Numbered from the stretch's first letter, positions 1 through 8,545 are shown. The stretch: 64,000 bases of DNA from Planctomycetota bacterium (GCA_016722065.1 JADKGX010000002.1:930001-994000); one strand, 5' to 3'. Translations and numbers: made by a program. Notes: generated by a model not told the origin, from the sequence alone.

Positions 1-592
1 TCATTCCCACCTGCGCAGCGGTGGCCACGCCCACAGTGTCGGCAAGCTGGATGGTGGCAGCACCCAGGGCTTTGGCGCGCTGTGCGGCCTCGGCAACCCG
101 GGCAACATCGTGCGATTCGCTGTAGGGGTTGCCAAAAGCCATGCTGAGGTACACCACCAGGTCGATTTTCTCTTTCTTGCACAGGGCAGCGATTTCGGCC
201 AGTTCGGTCCAGGCCTCGGCCAGCGTCTTGTTCGTGTTGCGCTTTTGGAAGGTCTCGTTGACACTCATCGGAAAGCCCGCTGCGTGAATGCGCCGGTTGC
301 GCACATGCCCGAACTTGTGGTTGGCAACGGCCAGGCCCTCCGCCCCGCGCAGGTTGGCGATAATCGCAATCAGGTACATGCCCGGCGGCGACTTCAGGTT
401 TTCAAACACGGTGGCGGTGTCAGCCAGTTGCGGCACGGCCTTGGGGCTTACGAAGCTGCCAAAATCAATGCGGCGCACCCCGGCCTGGATCAGCCGGTTG
501 ATGTAGGCGATTTTGCGGTCGGTAGGTATGAACTTCGGAAAGCCCTGAAAGGCATCGCGCGGGCATTCCGTCAGGACAATCGTCTCGGGCAT
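1..592 (-). CDS. Hydroxymethylglutaryl-CoA lyase-like protein (3' part beyond the window)
   Basis: The first 197 residues read without a stop from ATG at 592 to the window edge. The start MPETIVLTECPRDAFQG carries the Arg-Asp pair at residues 12-13 that HMGL-family TIM barrels use for catalysis and metal binding. Further on come FGSFVSPKAVPQLADT, GMYLIAIIANLRGAE, KIDLVVYLSMAFGNPY and IQLADTVG, the usual strand motifs of this family. HMG-CoA lyases cleave HMG-CoA to acetyl-CoA and acetoacetate in leucine and ketone-body catabolism. The C-terminal metal-binding His pair and catalytic Cys lie outside the window, so the exact substrate is open. An acyl-CoA dehydrogenase and an acyl-CoA synthetase elsewhere in the window fit such catabolism. 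There is no ribosome-binding site; a -10 hexamer sits 6 nt before the ATG. Confidence 0.82.
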   Translation of the reverse strand, partial: MPETIVLTECPRDAFQGFPKFIPTDRKIAYINRLIQAGVRRIDFGSFVSPKAVPQLADTATVFENLKSPPGMYLIAIIANLRGAEGLAVANHKFGHVRNRRIHAAGFPMSVNETFQKRNTNKTLAEAWTELAEIAALCKKEKIDLVVYLSMAFGNPYSESHDVARVAEAAQRAKALGAATIQLADTVGVATAAQVGM

Positions 593-598
593 GGTTGC

Positions 599-628
599 AG
601 CATAGGCCCACACAGGCCGATGCGGCAA
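599..628 (-). promoter_or_regulatory. Leaderless-type promoter of the HMG-CoA lyase-like gene
   Basis: On the minus strand TTGCCG (623-628) and TATGCT (599-604) are 18 nt apart. TATGCT ends 6 nt before the ATG, so transcription would begin at or next to the start codon. The same -10 spacing recurs at six other genes in the window. Confidence 0.5.
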
Positions 629-650
629 GGACTTGCGCCAAGTGTACCGA

Positions 651-2375
651 TCAAGCCCTGCGCTGGCGCCGCGCGAGCCACAGCAACGCGCCCAGCCCGG
701 ACAGCATAAGCCAAGCCGATGGATTGCTGTCTGTGCTGCAACCACCGCTGTCGCTTTTGCTGCTGCCACCACCGCCCCCGCCACCGCCGCCGGGCAATGC
801 CGGGCCAACATCGAAAGACGCGCTGGCCGCCGTGCCAAAGGTGCCGTTGGTGAATGTCAAGGTATAGCCCGTGCCCTGCAAGTTGATCTTGAGGTCGTTG
901 AAATTGACGTATCCACCAACGGCCGTGCGCGTGACGGTGCCGGTAAGCACGGCCCCCGCAGCGCCGGTGCCACTTGTGATGCTTGCCGTGACCTGGGCTG
1001 TGTTGTTGCCGGTGTCTACAGCGCCCACAGAGTTCGTGACGGCCACAATTGGCTGGGTGGCAAAGTTCGAGCCGGCATTGGGCGCCACCGGGTCGCGTGT
1101 GACTGTCAACTGCGTTCCAGCCACAGCCGGGGCCGTGCCGGACACCGAAAAATTGTACGGGTTGTGAAAGGTGTCGTTGTTCAAAATCTGCACGCTGAAA
1201 CCAAAGTTGCCACCACCCAGGGGGCGGTACTGCAATACAAAGCCAGAAGTTCCGCCGCCCTGCGCGACGGGCGTTGTGGGCGCGCTGGTGATCGTGACGC
1301 TGACATTCTGAGTGCTGCTGATCTGCACCGCGTTGGGAGTGCCAGTCAGGTTCAAGTTGCCAAACCCGTCGTTGCGAATGGTGAAGTTCAGGTTCACGTT
1401 CACGCCAGCGGTCTGGGAGCCCACGGCAAAGGAGCTGCCGTCGGCAACCGGTGTAGCGCCTTGGGTCAGCGCCATGTACGGGTCCGTGCCGCCGGTGCCG
1501 CTGCACACCAGCGTGTAGGGGTTTTCGTCAAAATCGTTGCTGGCAATCGTGATGCGAAACGAAAACGGCTGGGCCAGTGTGGGGTCAATCTGCAGCGTAA
1601 AAGACGTGTTTGCCCCCACCGCCACCGTGGCCGCGGGCGGGCTGGTCAGCGTGACAGCACAGTTGTTGGTGAACACCACCACCACGCGCGGCGAACCCGT
1701 AAGGTCCAACTGGCCGGTGCCTGTATTGTGCACCGCAAAGTTGCGCGTGCCGGTTGTAACCACCTGGCCCAGGTACACAAGTTCTGTGCTGCTGCTGGGC
1801 TGAGAGACGGAGTTGTATCGCACGTCGATCTCACAGCCGTTGTTCAGTGTCACCGTGTGCGTGGCGCTGTTGGGGTTGCTGGTCAAGTTGCTTACGGTGC
1901 CCGCGCTTACCACTACGTCTGTCGGGGCCAGACTCATTTGAAACGTGCGCCCGGCCGTTGCCGCTGCCGCTACGTCGACCACTACCAGCAGGTCGTCCGC
2001 GTTGGCGAAGCCTTCCGGAATCGCGCGAGTCAAGCCGTTGATGATGGCCTTGCCTGCCACGGTGGTGGAAGTGCTGGCCAGCAGGGTATCTGCCCCTGTA
2101 ACCGTGCCGGAGTGGTCGGTGTCCGCGTATAGATCAACAAACGTCCAGTCGCTGGTGGCCACGGCTGTGCCGGCCATGGTGATGGCCACCTGGGTAAGGT
2201 TGCAGGGCGGATTGCCCGTGGCCCGGTACAGGCCAAAGCGCAACACCGGGTGGTTTGCCGTGGAAGGCGCCACCGGTGCGGCCGTGGGCTGAATGGAGTT
2301 CACAAGGCTGATGGATTGGGCGCTGGCAGCGCCGGCCCAAACAACCAACAGCAACAACAGCAATGCGGTGCGCAT
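651..2375 (-). CDS. Exported beta-sandwich protein with G-C-S-T C-terminal anchor
   Basis: A 574-residue exported protein. The start at 2375 gives MRTALLLLLLVVWAGAASAQ, a clean signal peptide, and has AGGGA about 8 nt upstream; earlier in-frame starts would bury the signal. An N-terminal region with an Asp-rich DTDHSGTVTGADTLL segment (possibly calcium-binding) is followed by two choice-of-anchor-D/HYDIN-like beta-sandwich repeats marked by NPYTLVCSGTGG and NPYNFSVSGTAP, then a further beta domain. The end is a tripartite tail: nine glycines, Cys546 in GGCSTDS, a hydrophobic helix, and RRQRR. I infer a surface or outer-membrane-anchored structural protein. The same tail type occurs in three other proteins here. 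It lies just downstream of a GspC-like gene on the same strand. Confidence 0.8.
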   Translation of the reverse strand: MRTALLLLLLVVWAGAASAQSISLVNSIQPTAAPVAPSTANHPVLRFGLYRATGNPPCNLTQVAITMAGTAVATSDWTFVDLYADTDHSGTVTGADTLLASTSTTVAGKAIINGLTRAIPEGFANADDLLVVVDVAAAATAGRTFQMSLAPTDVVVSAGTVSNLTSNPNSATHTVTLNNGCEIDVRYNSVSQPSSSTELVYLGQVVTTGTRNFAVHNTGTGQLDLTGSPRVVVVFTNNCAVTLTSPPAATVAVGANTSFTLQIDPTLAQPFSFRITIASNDFDENPYTLVCSGTGGTDPYMALTQGATPVADGSSFAVGSQTAGVNVNLNFTIRNDGFGNLNLTGTPNAVQISSTQNVSVTITSAPTTPVAQGGGTSGFVLQYRPLGGGNFGFSVQILNNDTFHNPYNFSVSGTAPAVAGTQLTVTRDPVAPNAGSNFATQPIVAVTNSVGAVDTGNNTAQVTASITSGTGAAGAVLTGTVTRTAVGGYVNFNDLKINLQGTGYTLTFTNGTFGTAASASFDVGPALPGGGGGGGGGSSKSDSGGCSTDSNPSAWLMLSGLGALLWLARRQRRA

Positions 2376-2466
2376 GGTTTGTTCCCTGCGACCGGGGGCC
2401 CCAAGACTACGCGAAAGCGCGCCCCATTCTGTCACGGGGCGCGCTCGGGGAAAGACTCAAGGTGTG

Positions 2467-3561
2467 TTACTTGTCTTTGCCGGCCGGAGCAGCAGCGCCC
2501 GAACGAAAGATAAAGGTCTGCACTTCATCGTTACGCTGGATGTCAATGGCAACTTCGATGGCGTTGCGAAGATGGCGCAGGGCAAGGTCAAGGTCAGTGA
2601 TCCGGACTGTTTTCTCGCCGTTGATGGCCAGAATGATGTCGCCCTTTTGCAGCCGCACGGCAATGGCGTTGCTGGCCCGCAGGTTCTTGATTTCCAGCCC
2701 GAACGGAATGCGCGTGTCGGCCTCCATGGCCGGGGCCAGTACGAAGTCGCGGTCAAAAGTTTCCACCAGCTTGATCAGCAGGTCGTCAAACTCGCGTCGC
2801 TCCAGGTCAACGAAAGTTTCCAGCGGCAAGTCTTCCAGGGTCCAGTCTTCGTCGTGTTCGGCGGGGTCCTTGGGGGCGTCCTTGGGGGCGTCCTTGGCAG
2901 CATCTGCCTTGACAGGGTCTTGGGGCTGGGTGCGCGGGTCAATCGCTGGCCTTACCTGGCCCGAAGGCAGGTCCGGAATCACGCTGGTGTTGCGGGGCGG
3001 AATCATCGAAGTGCCGACGGGCTGTGAGGGTTTGTCCCATTGGTCGGCGCTGGTGCTGCCCTCCATGCCAAACAACTTCTGCTGGCCCGAGGCCTCAAGC
3101 ATCACCCCCGACTGCTGAATATCGACCACACGAATGCGCCCGCCAGCGAAGCTTTCGCCGACGCGAAACACGGCTTGTTGTGGCGGGGCGCCAGGCACGG
3201 TAATCGTGACCGAACGGCTGCGAACATCGGGGTAGTAGGCCACGCGGGTAACTTCAAACACGGCATTGCCGAACACAACAACATCCAGTTTGCGGCCTGT
3301 GGGTGTCACCAACAGGGCGGGGTCCAGGGCAGAGGCATCGGCCACGGCGGGCGCGGGTTCAGCGCCGCCAAAGTTGATTGTGGGCAGCTTCAAGGATGGC
3401 ACCAGCACCAGCAGCAGAATCACCACCACGCCAAGGTTCAGCGTGATCAACAGAATCGGCACCAGCTTGCTGCGCGGCGCGGCCTGAATCACCGTAACGG
3501 GCGCGGGTGCAGCGGCAGGTGCCGGCTTGGGTTGCAGGTCGGAGTCATCCAGAAATGCCAT
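2467..3561 (-). CDS. GspC-like type II secretion inner-membrane protein with PDZ domain
   Basis: A 364-residue protein. The start at 3561 (MAFLDDSDLQPK) has AAAGGGG 5-8 nt upstream. A short cytoplasmic Pro/Ala-rich stretch is followed by one membrane helix (LVPILLITLNLGVVVILLLVLV, about residues 34-55), a periplasmic beta region resembling the GspC homology region (residues about 85-165), a charged linker with repeated KDAPKDAPKD, and a C-terminal PDZ-like domain (LRASNAIAVRLQKGDIILAI... to the end). In type II secretion, GspC links the inner-membrane platform to the secretin and may recognise substrates. It stands apart from the pseudopilin genes at 51.6 kb, so the secretion genes are scattered. 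The PDZ assignment is good; GspC identity is by architecture. Confidence 0.66.
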   Translation of the reverse strand: MAFLDDSDLQPKPAPAAAPAPVTVIQAAPRSKLVPILLITLNLGVVVILLLVLVPSLKLPTINFGGAEPAPAVADASALDPALLVTPTGRKLDVVVFGNAVFEVTRVAYYPDVRSRSVTITVPGAPPQQAVFRVGESFAGGRIRVVDIQQSGVMLEASGQQKLFGMEGSTSADQWDKPSQPVGTSMIPPRNTSVIPDLPSGQVRPAIDPRTQPQDPVKADAAKDAPKDAPKDPAEHDEDWTLEDLPLETFVDLERREFDDLLIKLVETFDRDFVLAPAMEADTRIPFGLEIKNLRASNAIAVRLQKGDIILAINGEKTVRITDLDLALRHLRNAIEVAIDIQRNDEVQTFIFRSGAAAPAGKDK

Positions 3562-3639
3562 GTTCGCCCCTTTGGTCACACCATATAACGAGGCAGCCAC
3601 TGCTTCGCCGGATAAAACCGGGCGTGCAGGGCCCCAACC

Positions 3640-4602
3640 TCAACTACGGTTTCCGCGCAAAATCAGCCAGACCAGCGCCGGGGCGCCCAAACCTGCCGTG
3701 ATCACGCCCACCGGCAGCTCCCGGCCTGGAAGCGCCAGCCGCGCACCAAGGTCGCAGGCCGCCAGAAACCCTGCCCCCACCACCAGCGACATCGGCAGCA
3801 GTACCCGCCGGTTTACACCGAGCCCCAGCCGCACCAGGTGTGGCACCAGCAACCCGACAAAAGCGATCGGCCCGCACCAGGCCACGCAGGCGGCAACGCC
3901 CAGTGCGCCCACACCCAGTACCAGCGCCCGAATGCGGGGTACATCGACTCCCTGACTGTGGGCGCGCTGTTCGCCGCCCAACAAAGCGTTCAGCGCCCGG
4001 GTTTGCAGCAGCAGTACAACCCACACCGGCAAAACAAATGGCAGCAACATCAGCACGCCGCGATACCCCACCTGCGGCAAGTGGCCCAGGGACCATTGGA
4101 TGGCTGCAAACAACGCCGCTTGGTCGGCGGTGTATTGCAGCCCCGCAGAGATCGCTCCTGCAGCCAGCGAAACGGCAATGCCCGCCAGCAGCACGTCATT
4201 GACCCGCGCCCGCCCTTGCACTGCAACAGCCGCAACCAGCAGGCTTACCGCAAGTGCGCCGGCAAACGCCGCCAGTGCCGTAACTGGCAAGCCAAAGGCG
4301 CTTTGAATCATTTGCGGGCCAAGGATGGTGCCCAACACCAACGGTACCAAGGCGCCCAGCGTTGCACCTGCCGTGGTGCCCACGGTGCTTGGCGCGGCCA
4401 GCGGGTTGGCAAAAATGGTCTGGTAGCAGGCACCCACCAGCGAAAGCGTGGCGCCAACAAGCGCGGCCATCAGCACACGCGGCACCCGCAATTGCCAAAG
4501 AATCTGCCAGCCCAGATCGCCTTTTAGGGACCCACCCAACCAGGGCGAAAGCGCCAGCACGGCAAGCGAGACCACACACAACATCATGACGCGAAGCTTC
4601 AC
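3640..4602 (-). CDS. btuC: Cobalamin ABC transporter permease
   Basis: A 320-residue FecCD/BtuC-family permease with about ten membrane segments. Family signatures include RVPRVLMAALVGATLSLVG near residue 40 and NPLAAPSTVGTTAGATLGA near residue 67. It forms the membrane channel of a B12 importer. Its ATG overlaps the stop of the ATPase gene by 4 nt, so the two are translationally coupled. The FecCD family also includes siderophore and haem transporters; the cobalamin assignment rests mainly on the riboswitch upstream of the operon. Confidence 0.87.
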   Translation of the reverse strand: MKLRVMMLCVVSLAVLALSPWLGGSLKGDLGWQILWQLRVPRVLMAALVGATLSLVGACYQTIFANPLAAPSTVGTTAGATLGALVPLVLGTILGPQMIQSAFGLPVTALAAFAGALAVSLLVAAVAVQGRARVNDVLLAGIAVSLAAGAISAGLQYTADQAALFAAIQWSLGHLPQVGYRGVLMLLPFVLPVWVVLLLQTRALNALLGGEQRAHSQGVDVPRIRALVLGVGALGVAACVAWCGPIAFVGLLVPHLVRLGLGVNRRVLLPMSLVVGAGFLAACDLGARLALPGRELPVGVITAGLGAPALVWLILRGNRS

Positions 4603-5399
4603 CGGGTGTCCTCCGGTACCAGCAGGCGGCCGCCTTCAACGCTTACTTCTCGCAGCCGCACGCCAAACAGGCGGTCCAGGCTGGGGGCAAGTTCAGGCGC
4701 ATCGAAGTCGACTTCAAAACTGACGCGACCGGATTGCAGCCCCACAACCCGCAGCGGCGCTTGGGCAGCGTTTGGCAACCGGGCAAATCGCAGCAGGTTC
4801 AAGTCGTGCGTCACGCACAGAATCGCACGGCCCTGTCGCCACAGGTCGCCAATCAGCCGGTAAAGGGCGATCTGCTGGGCAGGGTCCAGGTGGTTTGCGG
4901 GCTCATCCAGCAACAGCAGAGGCGATTCCTGCGCAATCAACGCCGCCAAGGCGACCCGCTGTTGTTCGCCCCCGGAAAGTCGCGTCATTGCAGCGTTTTC
5001 GAACTCCTGTGCCCCGGCCTGGGCAAGGGCATCCTGCGCCGCAACCCGCGATGCCGCAAAACTCTCGTTGAACCGAAACCGGCCTGCCACAACCAGGTCC
5101 AGTGCCGCCACGGGTTCCGGCACCGGCGCATTCTGGGGCAGCCAGCCGACCAGACCCGCCCGCTGCCGCCCCGGCAATGTGTTGGCGTCGTACCCCGAAA
5201 GCAGCGCCCGACCCGCGGCGGGCTTTGCCAGCCCCAGCGCCGCGCGCAGCAGCGTGGTTTTGCCAGCGCCATTCTTGCCCACCAGCGCCACAAACTGGCC
5301 CGCTTGCAGTGTCAAGTTCACGTCGTTCAGCAAATGACGGCCATCGGCCACCACCGAAAGGCCGTTGCAGCAAAGCAGGCTTTGCGCGGCATCGCTCAT
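4599..5399 (-). CDS. btuD: Cobalamin ABC transporter ATP-binding protein
   Basis: A 266-residue ABC ATPase. Visible motifs are Walker A GKNGAGKTT (about residues 41-49), Q-loop LPQN, signature LSGGEQQR, Walker B LLLLDEPANHLD and the switch His in CVTHDLN. The order and spacing are normal for BtuD/FepC-type subunits. It energises the BtuC-like permease. Four-nucleotide ATGA overlaps at both ends place it in the middle of a btuF-btuD-btuC operon. It ends with about 60 residues beyond the H-loop that form a small C-terminal beta region. Confidence 0.88.
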   Translation of the reverse strand: MSDAAQSLLCCNGLSVVADGRHLLNDVNLTLQAGQFVALVGKNGAGKTTLLRAALGLAKPAAGRALLSGYDANTLPGRQRAGLVGWLPQNAPVPEPVAALDLVVAGRFRFNESFAASRVAAQDALAQAGAQEFENAAMTRLSGGEQQRVALAALIAQESPLLLLDEPANHLDPAQQIALYRLIGDLWRQGRAILCVTHDLNLLRFARLPNAAQAPLRVVGLQSGRVSFEVDFDAPELAPSLDRLFGVRLREVSVEGGRLLVPEDTR

Positions 5400-6280
5400 G
5401 GTTTCAACCGGTCAATCTCGGTGCGCAACACGCCCACCAGCCGCACAATGTCGCGCCCGGCGGGGTAGGCCACAGCGCCGCTGATCAAACCAATGCGCCC
5501 GGCACGCGCCGCCGCCAAGCCGGTCAAGGACCGCCAGTCGGCCAGCAGTTGTGCGCGTTCGGTTGGCGCCAGGTCAGACGACGAATGCAGAATGATGATC
5601 ACATCCGGGTCCAGTTGCAGAACCCGTTCCAGGGAAAGCGAAGGCGTGCCGGAAATGTCGTCCGCCACTGCATTTCGAGCCCCGGCAGCGTGCAGAATCG
5701 CGCCGTGCAGCGAGTTGCGCCGCAAAAACCAGCACTCCGTCAACTGGCCCGGCTGGTGCGGCAACACCAGCAGCACACGCGGGCCTGTTTGTGGCGCCTG
5801 TTGCGGCAAGGCCGCGGCGATTTCGTCGGCCATGCGGTCGGCTACGGCCTGGCGATTGGTCAGGCGCCCCAATTCGCGGGTGCTTGCCACTACGTCGTCG
5901 CGCGTCAACCAGGGCAAGAACACCGCCGGCGCCAGGCCGGAAAGCTGGTCGCGCGCGGCATTGACGGAATTTTCGCCCACGATCAACGTGGGCCGCAGGC
6001 GCGCGATTGCCTCCAGGTTCGGGTGCAGTGTTGTGCCGCAGGCTGGCAGGCTTTTAGCCGCTGGTGGCTGCATGCAGTAATCGCTGCGGCCCACGACTTC
6101 ATCCTGGGCGCCCAGTTGAAACAGCGTGTCGGTGATGGGCGGAATCAGGCTGATGATGCGGGTCTGGGCTTGCGGGGTGTCGGCAGGCGTCGGCTCGCCC
6201 ATCGACCACGCCACCAGCCAAGCGGCAACACAGCCCGCAAGGGCCAAGGCCAGCACCAGCAGAAGCGGTTTGCGGGACAT
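5396..6280 (-). CDS. btuF: Cobalamin-binding periplasmic protein of the ABC importer
   Basis: A 294-residue type III substrate-binding protein. The chosen start (6280) gives MSRKPLLLVLALALAGCVAAW: the signal contains a lipobox-like LAGC, but the hydrophobic run continues past the Cys, so an uncleaved membrane anchor is also possible. ISLIPPITDTLFQLGAQDEVVGRS is the usual N-lobe start of BtuF/FecB proteins, with NLEAIARLRPTLIVGENS and RVLQLDPDVIIIL in the two lobes. It captures cobalamin or a related corrinoid for BtuCD. It is the first gene after the cobalamin riboswitch, so expression should fall when B12 is plentiful. Confidence 0.84.
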   Translation of the reverse strand: MSRKPLLLVLALALAGCVAAWLVAWSMGEPTPADTPQAQTRIISLIPPITDTLFQLGAQDEVVGRSDYCMQPPAAKSLPACGTTLHPNLEAIARLRPTLIVGENSVNAARDQLSGLAPAVFLPWLTRDDVVASTRELGRLTNRQAVADRMADEIAAALPQQAPQTGPRVLLVLPHQPGQLTECWFLRRNSLHGAILHAAGARNAVADDISGTPSLSLERVLQLDPDVIIILHSSSDLAPTERAQLLADWRSLTGLAAARAGRIGLISGAVAYPAGRDIVRLVGVLRTEIDRLKP

Positions 6281-6349
6281 TCGCGCAATCCATGGAGCGC
6301 GCAAACGGCATGCGCACCCCGGGCCACCCTCGAGCCGTTGAGGCAAACA

Positions 6350-6459
6350 CCTGCGCTTTGGTGGTCCGGCTTGGGCATGTTGCCCTTACGGTGGCGGGGC
6401 CGCCCGGGGTTTACACCCGGTTCCCTTGGCGCCGCGACAAACTAGCTCGGTACCGCAGG
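6350..6459 (-). promoter_or_regulatory. Cobalamin riboswitch controlling btuFDC
   Basis: Read on the minus strand, the region contains AAGGGAACCGGGTGTAAA followed by CCCCGGG, GGCCCCGCCACCGTAA, and AAGCCGGACCACC. These match in order the conserved core of the AdoCbl riboswitch (AGGGAA, GGTG.AA..CC, GC.GCCCCCGC.AC.GTA, and the AGCC..GGA..ACC block). The ends close with a CCTGCG/CGCAGG stem (6454-6459 with 6350-6355). It sits 70 nt upstream of btuF. I did not fold it computationally. Confidence 0.85.
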
Positions 6460-6479
6460 CGCAACAGTGGCAGGCGCGC

Positions 6480-6485
6480 TATCAT
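6480..6485 (+). promoter_or_regulatory. -10-like hexamer for leaderless zinc-ribbon gene
   Basis: TATCAT ends 6 nt before the GTG start at 6492 and no ribosome-binding site is present. The -35 side is weak. The site lies just upstream of, and divergent from, the riboswitch transcript. Confidence 0.35.
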
Positions 6486-6491
6486 GCCCGC

Positions 6492-7655
6492 GTGCCGGAC
6501 CTTGCCCTTGATGCCGCCGCCGAACGTGCCCATTGCCCGGGCTGCGGCGCTTCGTTGGAACTTGCGGCCCAGCAGGCGTTGATGACCTGCAGGTACTGCG
6601 GAACCGACTGCATGGTGATTCGCCGGCTGCGTCGCCTGGACCCGCACCTGCCCGACGGCCCGCCGCCCAAGCCGCCTGTAGACCCATCCAAGGACTACGC
6701 ACATTGGGGCACAGAGGCATTGGTTGGCGGCATTCTTGCCGGAGGCGAGTTATCTGAACAAATCGCCATGGCCAAAGCGCTGGATCAATGGCCCCACAGT
6801 AACGCGACCATGGCGCGGCTGCTGCCGCATTACGTTTCCTTCATGCTGACGGCGCCAGAGACACTGGACCACGCCATGCGCGGCGTGATCGGCAAGTTGA
6901 TCTGCAGCAAAGACCTGAAGCTGCGCAACGCCGCCATTGTCGCAGGCCAGCGCTTTGGCTTTGCCGCTCCCGGCAGCAAGGGCCTGTTGTTTGCGCTGAG
7001 CCTGGGCGACGCCGGAACGGTTAAGCTGCTGCTGGAGATTGCCGAATGGGCCGCCGAAAATGGCTTGCCCGATTACTGCAAGCATGCCCTGTACGGCGTG
7101 CAAACCGCCATCGGGCGTGAGGCCGACTACCGCCATGTCTGCAACGAAATCGTGCTGAACCGGCTGCCCTACACCACCGGCCAGGTGCAGGAGTGGATCT
7201 TGAACCACATGCGCCTGGAATTTGATGTGGGCTATCGCGAACCCAGGTTGCCCGTGCTTCACATGATCGACGATATGGCCACCGAGAAGCCCGAACTGGT
7301 TGCCCGACTGGAAAAAGCCATGGGCCCACAGCGCAGCGCCGAGTCCTGGTCACAGTGGCAACAGTGGCTGGACGACATTGGCCGCTTGCGCCACGTGCAG
7401 GCCCGGCGCATTGCCATGCAGACCCTGGGCCAGCCGCCCCACGACACCGACCCTGGCACGATCGCGCCCGCCGTGGCCAAACTGGAAGCCTGGCTGGAAA
7501 CGCCAGAGTTGCATGAAGCCACCGTTGCCTTGCTTGCCGGCATGTTGTGGCTTGGTAACAGCGTGTCGCCGGCGCTGCACGACTTGCACCAGCGGCGTGG
7601 CGCGCAAATGCCGCCGCTGTGGCAGCAGAAGTACGACCTGCGCACCGGGCGCTGA
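6492..7655 (+). CDS. Zinc-ribbon protein with helical repeat body, function unknown
   Basis: A 387-residue protein if GTG at 6492 is used (PDLALDAAAERAHCPGCG). An in-frame ATG at 6426 would lie inside the opposite-strand riboswitch and adds unrelated sequence, so I prefer the later start. The N-terminus has CPGCG (Cys15/18) and CRYCG, a four-cysteine zinc ribbon. The remaining 330 residues are mostly helical, with repeats resembling HEAT/ARM units (for example KDLKLRNAAIVAGQRFG and AGTVKLLLEIAEWAAEN). No enzyme motif is visible. It is divergent from the B12 operon. The stop codon lies inside its own terminator hairpin. Function not recognised. Confidence 0.75.
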   Translation: MPDLALDAAAERAHCPGCGASLELAAQQALMTCRYCGTDCMVIRRLRRLDPHLPDGPPPKPPVDPSKDYAHWGTEALVGGILAGGELSEQIAMAKALDQWPHSNATMARLLPHYVSFMLTAPETLDHAMRGVIGKLICSKDLKLRNAAIVAGQRFGFAAPGSKGLLFALSLGDAGTVKLLLEIAEWAAENGLPDYCKHALYGVQTAIGREADYRHVCNEIVLNRLPYTTGQVQEWILNHMRLEFDVGYREPRLPVLHMIDDMATEKPELVARLEKAMGPQRSAESWSQWQQWLDDIGRLRHVQARRIAMQTLGQPPHDTDPGTIAPAVAKLEAWLETPELHEATVALLAGMLWLGNSVSPALHDLHQRRGAQMPPLWQQKYDLRTGR

Positions 7656-7673
7656 ACACCGGCCCGGTTTTTT
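7644..7673 (+). terminator. Intrinsic terminator overlapping the stop codon
   Basis: ACCGGGC (7644-7650) pairs with GCCCGGT (7662-7668), followed by a run of T to 7673. The TGA of the preceding gene (7653-7655) lies in the loop. Confidence 0.7.
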
Positions 7674-7705
7674 CGTTCAATCATCATCGCTGCCTGAAAG
7701 AGCCC

Positions 7706-8410
7706 GTGAAGCTGCAACCCAGACCACCCGCCTGGCTGCCTTCGATGCTGCACATCGCCCACGGCCTGATTGCCGGCGGCGCGGGCTATCTGCTGGCGCG
7801 GTCTGCGGTGCTGTACCTGGCTGCAGCCCCCGGCAGCCCTGAATCTTTGCTGTATCTGTCGGCCTCTGCTGGCCTGACACTGTTTGAACTGGCTTACCTG
7901 GCTTACATCTGGGTGCGGCGGCGGCGCCTTCGCAACCTGTGGCGAGATGCCGCCAGATTGACCCGCGCCGAACAGTTCGAGGCCGCGCAGCTTCCGCTGA
8001 TTGAGCTGCTGACTTTCACCGAGTATCGGCTGTCGCCCCAGCCCGTCCTGTTTGCCTTGGGAGCCTGCGCAGAAGGCCAGGGCAAACACCGAGAAGCCCT
8101 GGTGCTGTATCGCCGCTGCGGTGATTTTGAGCCCGCCGTGCGCGCCATTGGCATGTTGCAACTGGAACGGGGATTCAATGAAGGCGCTGCCGAAGCGCTG
8201 CGCAAACTGATTGCCCGCCACCCCGGTGACGTGATTACAGCCGTTTTGCTGGGTCTGGCCTTGGTGCGCGGGGGTCACCGCGACGCCGCCGAGCGTGTTT
8301 TGAAGCGCGCCCTGGAACTGCGCCCCAAGTCAGCCATGCTGGTGCAGAATCTCTTGCGCGTTCAAACTGGGCAGGAACCGGGGTTGCAGATCGAACGTAA
8401 GCCCGATTGA
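7706..8410 (+). CDS. Membrane-anchored TPR-type protein
   Basis: A 234-residue protein from GTG at 7706 with GAAAGAG about 4 nt upstream. Earlier starts would run through the preceding terminator. Two hydrophobic segments (MLHIAHGLIAGGAGYLLARSA and SLLYLSASAGLTLFELAYLAYIWV, within residues 12-75) are followed by RRRRLRNLW and a helical region with TPR-like units (REALVLYRRCGDFEPAVRAIG; AERVLKRALELRPKSAMLVQ). It probably scaffolds an inner-membrane assembly. No partner can be named. Confidence 0.72.
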   Translation: MKLQPRPPAWLPSMLHIAHGLIAGGAGYLLARSAVLYLAAAPGSPESLLYLSASAGLTLFELAYLAYIWVRRRRLRNLWRDAARLTRAEQFEAAQLPLIELLTFTEYRLSPQPVLFALGACAEGQGKHREALVLYRRCGDFEPAVRAIGMLQLERGFNEGAAEALRKLIARHPGDVITAVLLGLALVRGGHRDAAERVLKRALELRPKSAMLVQNLLRVQTGQEPGLQIERKPD

Positions 8411-8417
8411 CGCCCCG

Positions 8418-8446
8418 TTGCGCCTGCGCGCGCCGTTGTGTATCTA
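8418..8446 (+). promoter_or_regulatory. Promoter of the tRNA-Glu/tRNA-Cys pair
   Basis: TTGCGC (8418-8423) and TATCTA (8441-8446) are 17 nt apart; the predicted start is about 18 nt before tRNA-Glu. Confidence 0.45.
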
Positions 8447-8470
8447 GTGCGCGCCAGAAAAGCAGCGTCA

Positions 8471-8545
8471 GGCCCCGTCATCTAACGGTTAGGATACGGC
8501 CCTTTCAAGGCCGCGATACGGGTTCGAATCCCGTCGGGGTCACCA
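8471..8545 (+). tRNA. tRNA-Glu (anticodon TTC)
   Basis: A full cloverleaf is visible. The acceptor GGCCCCG pairs with CGGGGTC (one G-T), the anticodon loop is CTTTCAA, the T-arm is ACGGG-TTCGAAT-CCCGT, and the discriminator is A. The CCA end is encoded. Confidence 0.96.

Noticed and set aside
633..2132. A 499-codon plus-strand frame
   Set aside because: Antisense to the anchored protein at 651-2375, which has a signal peptide, domains and a ribosome-binding site.
6426..6491. ATG at 6426 as start of the zinc-ribbon protein
   Set aside because: It would place the start inside the opposite-strand cobalamin riboswitch, with no ribosome-binding site and unrelated residues before the zinc ribbon.
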